Shown in pieces: positions 24,085-33,600 of a DNA stretch of 64,000 bases (position 1 is the first letter of the stretch; each line of letters starts with the position of its first letter). Origin of the DNA: Gyrodactylus bullatarudis (Eukaryota; Platyhelminthes; Monogenea; Gyrodactylidea; Gyrodactylidae); the NCBI GenBank assembly GCA_012064415.1, contig SSNU01000064.1, positions 169,613 to 233,612 on the forward strand, written 5' to 3'. The position numbers and the translations under genes were made by a program. Below the pieces are notes generated by a model. The model had not been told where the DNA came from, made no database searches, and saw nothing but the letters and a program-made list of their open reading frames with translations.

Positions 24085-27000
24085 TTAAAAGATACCGAGG
24101 AAAGAAAACTTTTGATTATCGCCATCTCCGTCATCGCTGCTGACATATTCATCAGAGGAGGACTCAATGGCACTATTGCGAAGGCCTCCATTGGCCATTG
24201 TATGATTATCATCTTCATCCTCGGAGAGTTCATCATCGTCGTCACTATCATCACAGCCAGTATGACATTTGGGAACCTTTAACAGGTTGAAGATTTGCTC
24301 TTGAGGGTTGATGGGCTTGTCAACAGTGAACCGGATAGTCTCGGTGTAATCAAAGCCAACATAGCAGTCGGATCGGACCATCAAGTTGAAGAGATAATTG
24401 CCAGCTTGGATGGGAGCGAAAAACTGAAATTCCATCTAATATGTGAAGAAAGAGGGATTTATTAAGATATATCCATGGAATATCTCATGGTTTTTTTAGA
24501 CTTACATAAAATTCTTCTTGAAGAGAGTACACATATCTTGGCTCAGAAATGATTCGTTTGGTTCTTCTATCGACAAGATAGACCCACCAGCCCTCAAACT
24601 TTTCAACGGGAAAATAAGGACAATGAACAAGGTGAGAGCAGACGCCGGAGCTCTTTTGAGCTTTCAATTTCTTCAGGCGTATTTCATCGGTTTCAATCTT
24701 TGCACGATTCTGACCTTGGTTCTGCTTCTCAGACTTGAAGCCCATTGTATTCTTGAATTTGTCACCGTCTTGGACTAAATTTAAAAAACAATCACTAGTG
24801 AATGTCAGTCAATACCTCTTAGTATTAATAATAATAAGAATAGTCGGAGAAACTGAATAGATAACTGTTATAGAATACAATGATGAAAATAAAAAGAGAT
24901 CTCTTTGCACCAATGGAATGAAATGAATAGTTCTCAGATGACTGTGTGAAGAGTAGAGAGGAACTAAAACTTACAGAATTTTACACAATCAGGACATTCT
25001 AAATGTCAGAGTTTATGTGAAAAACGATAATTTTATCATGATTGGATAACTCAATATTTCATGTCTTGAGATATTATACTGCCTGGAAAATTAACCCGCT
25101 CTTCTCAAAATATTCTTGCCATTACTTGAAAGTAGACATAATATTGTTTTTTTTATTCTCAAAATTTAGTTTCTCTTGAATTTTAGACTATTCGATAGGT
25201 TTTTATCTCTAAATCAAAACAGCAAAATAAGCTGTGCATTTTTGATTTAACCCTTGAAGTCGCACAGTGAGTTCTATCACACGTCATTCTAGCAACTCAT
25301 TATAATTCATTCAAGCCTCGGAAAATACTTCGTTTACTACCCATTCGATAGGAAATTTATTGATCTCCATGAATAGGCAAAGATCTTGGCTCTATCATTC
25401 GTCAAACTCGTGCTATACTAATTCAAAGAAAGTTGATTTTTTTCAAAAGAATAATTTTTGTTTTAAAGGTTTTTTTGAAAACTTATTTCCCAGGGTCATA
25501 GGTAAAAAGTAGGATAACTTTGATCGAGTAATCATACTTCTGGAATTAAAATATGCGATTGACTGAACTCTATCTACTAAAGCTACAAAGATAACCTATT
25601 TGTTTTGATCGATAACTTTTGAACCAAAAATAATTGCGTTAAAACAACTATAGATTTGTAATCAGCGTATTCACAAACCGTAGGATAGACAAAAGATTGA
25701 ATGCGAATCATGAAAAAAAGTTCTCTGGGACGTTGAGGGTTAAAATAGTGATTTTTGGTATTCATCACAGGCACAGGGGGGATAGAGCAGGCCTCTTTTC
25801 CCAAGCTTAATTGATGATAAATTGGTTATTTTAAATCAAAAATACACAGTTTATCGTACAGTTTTGATTCAACTTAAACTTAATTTCGTCTACTTTCTAC
25901 CGTAATGGGAAGAATATTTTGATACAACTTGGGAGTGGAGAGAAGAGGGGGCACTACTGAATAGTGAGTGACCCATTACTTACAGTAGTAGGATCAGATT
26001 CAAAGAAAACATTCAGAAAGGAAATCTGGGACACCCTAGAACAACCCAAATTAAAGTAAATTTGATAACAGATTATAGCTCATTCTGATTAGATAAGAAA
26101 AGCTATATAATTAACTCCAGAAATAAAAAATAATTGGACGCAATCATTTGGGGGTTTAGCGAATTCAACTTTCAATATTGTCCTTTTTCAAGGTACAGAC
26201 AAACAAGGAAAGATGTAAAAACTAATGAGAGTTATGAGCATCTTAATAAGTTACCTTCAGATTCAGTCTCTTCCTTTGGTTGGGATGCCTTGGAGGGATC
26301 TAGTTCAATTTCGTCTTCCATCTCTTGGGATTTGAGCTTTTCATTTTCATCGTTTTTCTCTTTCATATTCTAAGGAATTTAAAAAAGAGTATATTATCAA
26401 TTTTGAAATGAAGAGGATTAAAAACGATTGTACTTACATTGGAGGAGTAAGAGTTTTCGTTATCACCATTGGAAAATTGGTAGTTTGAAGACAACTTTGA
26501 AGATTTGTACGACTCCATTGAGATGAGTGGAGTTCTCTTGAGCCAAATTCGACAGGTGATAACAGACATTGGTCTAATGGTACGATCAACATCGTCAATT
26601 ACTTCACAGAGGTAGTCCAGTTCCAATTCGGGCATTCCACAGAGTACCTGAATGACGTCATTGTACTCTTCGTCGGTAAGGGAGTTCAGAACATTTCGTC
26701 TTGTGGCATCTGGCATGGCAGCTAATTGTTGGATTGATTTTACATTTTTCTACATTAGTAAAAGTATGCTCAATAAAATGTAAATTTCATAAATTTGTGC
26801 TCATAAAACTTACAGCTTTTGATGTGATTGCTCTAATCTGAGTGAGACTAAAATGGGGCAGTTGCATGAGTGGAGATAGCTCATCTGACATGGCCTGGAA
26901 GATCATTGGCAGGAAATCCATAAAATTCTCCAATGTGGCCAGGTAGAGAGCCATCCTTTTACTTTTGGCTGCTAAAGAATAGAAATTATTGGGTCAATCA

Positions 27001-28626
27001 CTGATAATGAAACCATTGGCTTAATTTGGTAATGTTTAGTGAGTTTACATTAAATTCTTTAAAGATACATGGTTAGGGGATCATTCTTAAACCCTCTTGT
27101 GACAGCTCAAAGTGACTAATTACCCTTTAATCAACAATGTGCCTCAAATTCAGAAATTATACTATAGTGGTGAGATGATAGTGTTGAAACTTAAACTCTA
27201 AATGTATATGTTATATTAAACATGCGAGAATATGGTTTATTGACTTACCTTGATCACCTGTTTGGAATAGAAAGAGTATTAATTTTATACCAATAATTTA
27301 TGGGTACATTGAAATAATTTTGCAAAAAATAGAAAATCAATTACTCTTCCTTTCTATGTACATTTTATATATAATATACATTTTATACATGCGTGAAATT
27401 AAATACAAAATGGTGCATACGTACTTTCTTCATTGCCGAGAAACATGGCATTCTTACATAATTCGATGAGTTCATTGAGTAATTTGGGACAATTCTTTAT
27501 AATGTAATCTTTGTCAAGTTTCAGATTAACGGGTAACTCTAGTCTCCTAAGGTGTGCATAAATGAGAGCTTTAGCTTTCACAGAATACGGAGAACCAATT
27601 ACAGCCTTTTTGAAAATTGTAAATTCCGGAAGATTTTTAATAAGCTGACAAAAAAAGATAATTAGCTCATTACTCGGTTGTACTTTAGATAATAATAAAC
27701 ATACTGAAGATAGATCGTAATTATCACTAGACCGAAGAATGATTTCTTTATTGTATTCACTAGAAAATTCGAGAGCCTTTGATACAAGTTGGATGACAGA
27801 GCGCTTACATTGGAAGGGATTTTGTAACAGTTCTGACATGAAGACATTCTTGGTAATGAGAAGGACCTTGGATGCGCTATATCTCACAGTGTTACGCCAC
27901 CATGTTCCCACACCAATTGGCAAAACAAGTAGGAAAAGAAACACGTAGAATCCCAGGACTAAATATTTATTTTCTTTCATAATTAGCCATTTTGGCAGGG
28001 CAATCCCGTAACTGGCTGCTTCCGGACCATCAGGATTTCCGAATTCAATCCAATTCTTTTTCATATCTTCATTCGTCAATCTAAATTTAATATATCAAGA
28101 GAAATCAAAACTAACGCTGAGTAAGCCTTTGATATGAGAATAAAGGTTTTCTCATCGCCTCCCTTGTCAGGATGATGTTTCAATGAGAGCATCTTGTAAG
28201 CTCGACGAATCTGCGAGGTAGTAGCATCTTTGTCAATATTCAAAATGGCAAAAGGATCATAGGTGGAAACAAAACTTTCCTTTACTTCAGAAAGACGATG
28301 AACCAAATTTATGAAAATTAACCAACAAAAGACAAGAAAAATTTTCCTGAAATTAAATGAATCCGTAATTACTTGAGACTCTTTTTTATTTCCTTTTTGC
28401 CAGAGCTGATTTTTGTCAGCATAACTTTTGATTGACATACCTTGCAGCGACAACGTTTGCTTATTTTGAGGTTTTCTATAGACGATAAGTGAAATAAAAT
28501 ACCATATTGATCATTAGACGATAGCAAATAATAGGTCAAAGGAATTAAAGTCAAAGTGTAGAATGCAACAAAGAAACAATAGAATACATCACCATCTTCA
28601 TCGAACTGAAACTGTTTACCAGGCAT
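24085..28626 (-). CDS. SEC63: Translocation protein SEC63 (DnaJ/Brl domains)
   Basis: Membrane J-protein of the ER Sec61 translocon that recruits luminal BiP. Exons (minus): 28626-28373, 28346-28116, 28080-27705, 27644-27425, 27257-27249, 26971-26814, 26749-26438, 26369-26255, 24774-24506, 24435-24085. All phases agree and give 764 residues, close to the usual length of about 760. Landmarks: MPGKQFQFDEDG start, membrane segments near 14-36 and 87-100, J domain about 113-165 with the HPD triad at 143-145, the NPDGP motif, a third membrane segment ending in VGTWW, two Brl/Sec63 blocks, the FEGWWVYLVDRR and LMVRSDCYVGFD blocks, and an acidic tail. Intron 1 is uncertain: 26 nt as listed, or 35 nt (28440-28406), which would change a short linker. 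A piggyBac-like MITE lies in intron 8. Confidence 0.93.
25247..25743. mobile_element. piggyBac-like MITE with TTAA target sites
   Basis: A 489-bp unit (25251-25739) flanked on both sides by TTAA, the piggyBac target duplication. Its ends are imperfect inverted repeats: CCCTTGAAGTCGCA on the left and, on the complementary strand, CCCTCAACGTCCCA on the right. No transposase. It sits inside SEC63 intron 8. Confidence 0.65.
27249..27257 (-). other. SEC63: Nine-base microexon of SEC63
   Basis: GTGATCAAG on the minus strand, with a good acceptor (CTATTCCAAACAG) before it and a near-perfect donor (GTAAGTC) after it. It enters and leaves in phase 1, so inclusion adds three residues and skipping keeps the frame. 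Flanking introns are 167 and 277 nt. Confidence 0.7.
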
Positions 28627-28769
28627 TGTACCAAATAATGTCTTGATACAAACAAATTCTCGAACCTAGAATCATCATAAACAAAATTTGCTTGATAAAT
28701 AGTGCACCAATTTGAATTAAAAATTTAGTTATTCAGTAATAATATCAAACTATAGTCAGGAAATATTGT
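28627..28769. promoter_or_regulatory. Bidirectional promoter region of SEC63 and RFK
   Basis: Only 143 bp separate the divergent start codons of SEC63 (28626, -) and RFK (28770, +). No TATA box or CCAAT pair stands out. Head-to-head housekeeping genes often share such a region; sharing is inferred from spacing alone. Confidence 0.55.
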
Positions 28770-29241
28770 ATGTTTTCTTGCAAAGGACTCGTTGTAAACG
28801 GTTTCCAAAGGGGGAGTAAAGAACTCGGTTTTCCAACAGGTATTTACCATTCATAATTGATTTTAGCAAATTTATGTGATAATGTTTTGGATAAACTACC
28901 AAAATCCTTAAATAATGGAATTTATTGTGGGTATGCCAAGGTTAACAGTGGACCAATCTACAAAATGGTTGCTAGCCTGGGGTATAACCCTTTTTATAAA
29001 AACGAAAAAAGAACATTTGAAGTGCACATACTGAATAAGTTTGAGGAGGATTTCTACGGAGCCGAATTGAGCGTTATAATCGCGCAACGTATTCGAGATG
29101 AAGCTAATTTCAAAGATATAGGTATGAGATATTCTTGAATTTTTAGAATCTTTAAAGAAAATGATCGAGAATGATATTCGAATTGCAGACGAAATGCTAC
29201 TAGAGCATGAAGGATTGAAAGACCATGCAATTTTCCACTAG
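28770..29241 (+). CDS. RFK: Riboflavin kinase (FMN synthesis)
   Basis: Phosphorylates riboflavin to FMN with ATP; cytosolic, first step to flavin cofactors. Exons 28770-28839, 28867-29121 and 29147-29241 give 139 residues, slightly shorter than vertebrate forms (about 155). Landmarks in order: GLVVNGFQRGSKELGFPTAN, with the nucleotide-binding PTAN motif split by intron 1; NNGIYCGYAKV; YKMVASLGYNPFYKN; FEVHILNKFEEDFYG; then ESLKKMIENDI. Both introns are extremely short (27 nt at 28840-28866 and 25 nt at 29122-29146). Without splicing, the first exon meets a stop after six codons and the PTAN motif is lost, so removal is required. Both introns are phase 1. The start is set by similarity to the family N-terminus. 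Confidence 0.93.
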
Positions 29242-29369
29242 CCTTTTCAGTATATTCCACACACAGAATGCCAAAAACTTTTCTATCCAAATTTATTGAT
29301 CACCTGCCGATGATCTGCATAATTTGTAGCAAAAAAATCAGATGTATTTTAATGAATTTAGATAATCAC

Positions 29370-29375
29370 AATAAA
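29370..29375 (+). terminator. RFK: Polyadenylation signal AATAAA of RFK
   Basis: Canonical AATAAA 129 bp after the RFK stop codon. Confidence 0.55.
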
Positions 29376-30282
29376 TATTCTATTCTAGAGACTATTGAGT
29401 TTAATTTCAATCATCAGAGAAATGTAATACTGATTTAGTATGCATGATTCTATCTTTCGTTTTATCATATGCAAATAATTTACGCATGATACCGAAGAAA
29501 CAAATTTTTCTTTGTAATATAGAAACTACTTCAAAGTATAAATACAAAAAATCGATTATTTTTTATTTACGAATAAATTAAAAAAATAGATTTTAATTAA
29601 TTCTTTGAATTCTAAAGATTCATTCAAGCAAAGATCAAATTTTTTGATTTAATATAAAAGATATAAATAATTACTCTATGCAGGCTACACTCTGTGTTAA
29701 ACCTCAATAGATTAGACAGCCTCGTAAGTATTTTCTGGTCTGTATTTTTTTAGTTTTTTTAGGAATCAGACTCGAAAAATGGTTTTTTTTTCTAATAGAC
29801 CTGCCATTCTTACAGATCTTAAATCGTCAAAATTCGGTTGATTTTCGAGTACAGTGATTTTCGTTTTCAATGTTAAAATGCCTTCTATTCTTAGCTAGAT
29901 AAACCCATCAGAAAGTAAAGTCCCCTTTACGGTACACATCTTGAAATACATTTAACTAATTTTAAAGATTCTATTGTGATATTTTCTCTTGAACAATGCA
30001 TATTTTCCACAAGCTCATCTGGAAGCTTATCAATCATGTATTCTTCAAATTTCCGCCTAATTTTTCATTCAAATTTTACTACAACTTTGAATTTTTTTGT
30101 AAACTGAATAAATTTTGATGGAAAAACCAGCAATAAAAAATGTAGAGAGTGACACCCAAAATGTAGGCTTACTAATCACCAAATGTGAAATTATTATTTG
30201 TTTGTTTATATATTTCTTACAAAGTTATCAGATTATTCCAACACCCATGGAGAGTTGAGGGCGGAACAGGTTACGAAAATCA
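29376..30282. other. Intergenic, nothing recognised
   Basis: AT-rich sequence without a supported gene or repeat. Confidence 0.35.
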
Positions 30283-30290
30283 TATATAAA
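30283..30290 (+). promoter_or_regulatory. TATA box of candidate peptide gene
   Basis: TATATAAA about 40 bp before the ATG at 30329, a normal distance for a short 5' UTR. Confidence 0.45.
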
Positions 30291-30328
30291 GGTAAGACCC
30301 ATTTAAAGAGAATACTTCTTTTCTGAGT

Positions 30329-30478
30329 ATGGAAAATTTTCTGGTAAAACTGCTGAGTTTCATACTCTTGCTTACAATGAGCTGTAAGTCTTAATTATTA
30401 ATAGAAAAAGATGTTACTGGATATCGAGTTGACGATGACGAAGATGTCGAGGAACGTTCGAGAACATTGTGGGGATAA
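30329..30478 (+). CDS. Possible tiny secreted peptide precursor
   Basis: ATG at 30329 opens a convincing signal peptide (MENFLVKLLSFILLLTMS). It runs into a donor GTAAGTC at 30384; without splicing the frame stops three codons later. Using the AG at 30409-30410 removes 27 nt and gives a 40-residue product whose mature part is acidic (YRVDDDEDVEERSRTLWG) and ends in Gly, which could allow C-terminal amidation. The acceptor lacks a pyrimidine tract, so this is weak; the nearer AG at 30404 would create an immediate stop. Evidence in favour is the TATA box, the signal peptide, and the short introns in nearby genes. It may instead be a non-coding or longer spliced transcript. Confidence 0.3.
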
Positions 30479-30588
30479 TCCTGGACATGGGAAGAAAGTT
30501 GAGTAGAAAAAGGGAAGTCTTACAATCAGTTGTATTCATAAAAAATTAATATATCAAAAAATACAGTACCATATCAACTAATTAATTC

Positions 30589-30594
30589 TTTATT
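30589..30594 (-). terminator. SLC4A11: Polyadenylation signal of SLC4A11-like gene
   Basis: AATAAA on the minus strand, about 100 bp after the stop codon at 30696. Confidence 0.6.
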
Positions 30595-30695
30595 CAATTG
30601 CCAAATATACTCTAGAGCATTCTCAGATGGTTGAAATCTTGTTATGAAAGGGATAGAGAAGGGGAAGTTCAGCTCCTATGATTGTAAATTCTGTT

Positions 30696-33600
30696 TCATT
30701 GTTTATCCATGGCTTCGAGAAATTTCTCCGGAATCAACTTTGGTATCAACGAATGTCTAGAATGAAGAGAAAATTTTAATCAAGACGAATATCCAGAACA
30801 ACAAAAACATGTCAGAGAAGAGATAACTAATAATTACTACGCATAATATCCCATAGAGTCTGTAATTATAATTATAGATCAGGAATCAAATCTATCTAAT
30901 CAATATTATGTTTATTTTGAATTTTGCGCCAAAAATTTTTAAAAATAGAATACAGTTTATGTTTTATTATTATTATTATTATTATAGGCTATTGTAAAAG
31001 GGAAATAGAGATAGAGTTTATGTCACAAAATTTGAAGAAAGTTATAGATCATTAGAACAGCTTTCTAAAGATGGAAATACTTTGATTTATTTAAAATGGT
31101 GACATTAATTAATTTCTTAACCGTAAGAAGGAGTTAAGTTAATGATAAGTATTTTGATAAAATAATTTTCAATAGTTGACATGTCTCAAAATCAATACAA
31201 TCTGTACTGGAAAGTTTCAAAGCCTGTCTGAATTGCATCAATGATTGATGCAAAGTTCAATTTACTGCCTTCTTTAAATCAATTGAGCCTGTTCGAGCAT
31301 TCTCAATTCAAGATTCGAGAATATGAATAAATAAATTGTGTGAATGCTAACCTCATAGGTATGGCCAAAATGAGGCAAATCGGCAAGGTAATATTGACCC
31401 ATATAATTGGACAGAATGCTATCAGAACCAAGAGGAAGACTTGTAAAGTCTGCAGAAAGGTAAACTTGTGAATAGTGCGCAGAGGAACCTTTTTAAGGTA
31501 ATGCGAGGGTGGATAGGCACTCTGTTCTGTGAAGATGATGAGAATTCTCTCGAATATCTGATTCTGTGAAGTTGAAATGAAAGCAATACATAACAAGAGT
31601 CCGTACAACACCCCATTTGGTATATATTGAAAGGGTTTCGGGAACATTAGGAATAGAGTTACAATAATTAGGAACTGGGAAAGGATCCCTGATAATCGGG
31701 TTTCTCTTGCCTTCAAGATGGATTGGGAGATCTGACGACCAATTCCGATTCTCTCGTCTAGGTCAGCCAACACTTTGATGTGATATAATGACTGACACGT
31801 AGATCCATATATCAAGGGTAGGCCCAGCCATGACAAGAGGCCCGTGACACCAGCGAGGACTATCATGTCCCAACTGTAAGTTGCTCCTTTCTTCAATCTA
31901 AAAGGAAAATTTTCAAGTTGTGAAAAGATATTCTCTCAAACAGAAAATGACAAAGATTTATACAAAAGATTAATCTTTATTAAATTTTATCAGATTGAAG
32001 AGAGCTTTTGTAAGCAATTCATTATTCAAGAAAATCTACTCATCATGATACAAAATCTGTATTCTGTGATTAATAGAAGAATCTGATAAATATAGTTGAG
32101 AAAATTGAGGGACAAACTTGTTTTGATTGGCATTAACTGCAGCAGAGGTAATGTTGTGATCAAAGAATATGAGAATTGTCATTGGTATGGACGTGCCAAG
32201 TGCTGCAACAGCCACTTTCCAATCTATAGAGGCTACATTCAGAATGTTTATTCCCTCCGATAAACTGGTCCATGGAAATTTACTCACTAGACGAATAAAT
32301 TCAATTAACAAGCGATACAAAATCTTGTGTGTTTCAATTCAATTTTTCTAGCTCACATTCGATATCTCTGAAATAGACCGATCCAAACAAGGTCATAGTG
32401 AGTACACTCAGAGGTATCGAGAAGTCTGAAAGGAATTGTCTCTTGGAGGAATTCAAAAAGGGTCTGGAAGAAAAATTGAAAAGGGTATTGAAAAGGATTC
32501 CTTCATTCACTCTCATTGGTTTAGAGAACTGTTTTGTAAATATTTACCAAAGCTTATAGTCATATGTTCTAAAAATATGTCTCTAATTAAGAATTTAATC
32601 TGTTCCTTTTAGTTTTGTCTTTCTTCTATAGATAAACTCTGATGTTTACTGTAAGCTGATACATTAAATTTGCAAAAGATATCATGATCAATTCAAGGAA
32701 ATCCATCTTCTACGATGAATCTGTGTATGATAAACCTACGTTTTTGTTGATTTCAAACAAATCATTGCAAACCAGAGAGTTCCAACTATTATGGCCATGT
32801 ACAAGATTGATATTTCCCTTCGTATATGGCCATTATTAACTTGATCTGTGGCAATTTTCAGTCCTGTTGAATTCAATGTCTCTGTTAGATCGCCTTTTAG
32901 GAAATAATTCTCCTGGAAATCTAAATGAAGTTTTAATTTAAAACAAGAATTATAGGAAAGTATAGGAGATCAAAATGCTCACTTGAATAGATCGATTTCA
33001 AGACGTAATAGATCAGTGAGTTGAATGTGAAAAAGGTTAGAATTTCCTCTGTTGATCTGTTAGAGGGGAAAAATAAAAGAGAAATTGAATCACTGGTTCA
33101 ATAATAAATTGAGATGTACAATTCCTGTCTTGTAATCAGGGGATAAGGTGGAGATTAGTTTAGTCAATCAATTTATTCCTTTCCAAAATAATCAAGTTGA
33201 TTATATAATGGGAATAGCTTAAAACTTTTTTTCGAAAATTCTCAGATACCAACATAAATATTGGTGCTTTAATATATGAGGAATCTAGGTGTGAAATTTC
33301 AAAAACTTTTTTTCCTATTGGTCATGTCAATACAATTGCATTTTTTGACGAAAATAAATCACACTACTTAAAAAAATGGACCATCACGTCATTTTTGAGA
33401 AGTTTTCTAGAATTATAGCTAGGAAAAAATTGCTAATTTTCAAAAAACATCCCCATAGTCATACAAATGGGACTAACTTGGTTGACCATCTCATTAGGGA
33501 TGAACAGTCGAATATTGTCATAACTGTCAGAAAGATACTTGTCATGAGTCCCATCAGAGAAATCAATGGAATGAAATCCAGGCTGTACTTTACAGAGAGT

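Noticed and set aside
25992..26039. Possible extra SEC63 exon between acceptor-like TCTAG and donor GTAAGT
   Set aside because: In the phase demanded by the preceding exon it runs into TGA within a few codons.
28347..28440. A 94-nt intron in SEC63 with textbook splice sites
   Set aside because: It shifts the frame so that the next exon hits a stop after 17 codons instead of reading the J domain.
30384..30404. A 21-nt intron in the candidate peptide gene
   Set aside because: Joining at the AG ending at 30404 produces an immediate TAA stop.
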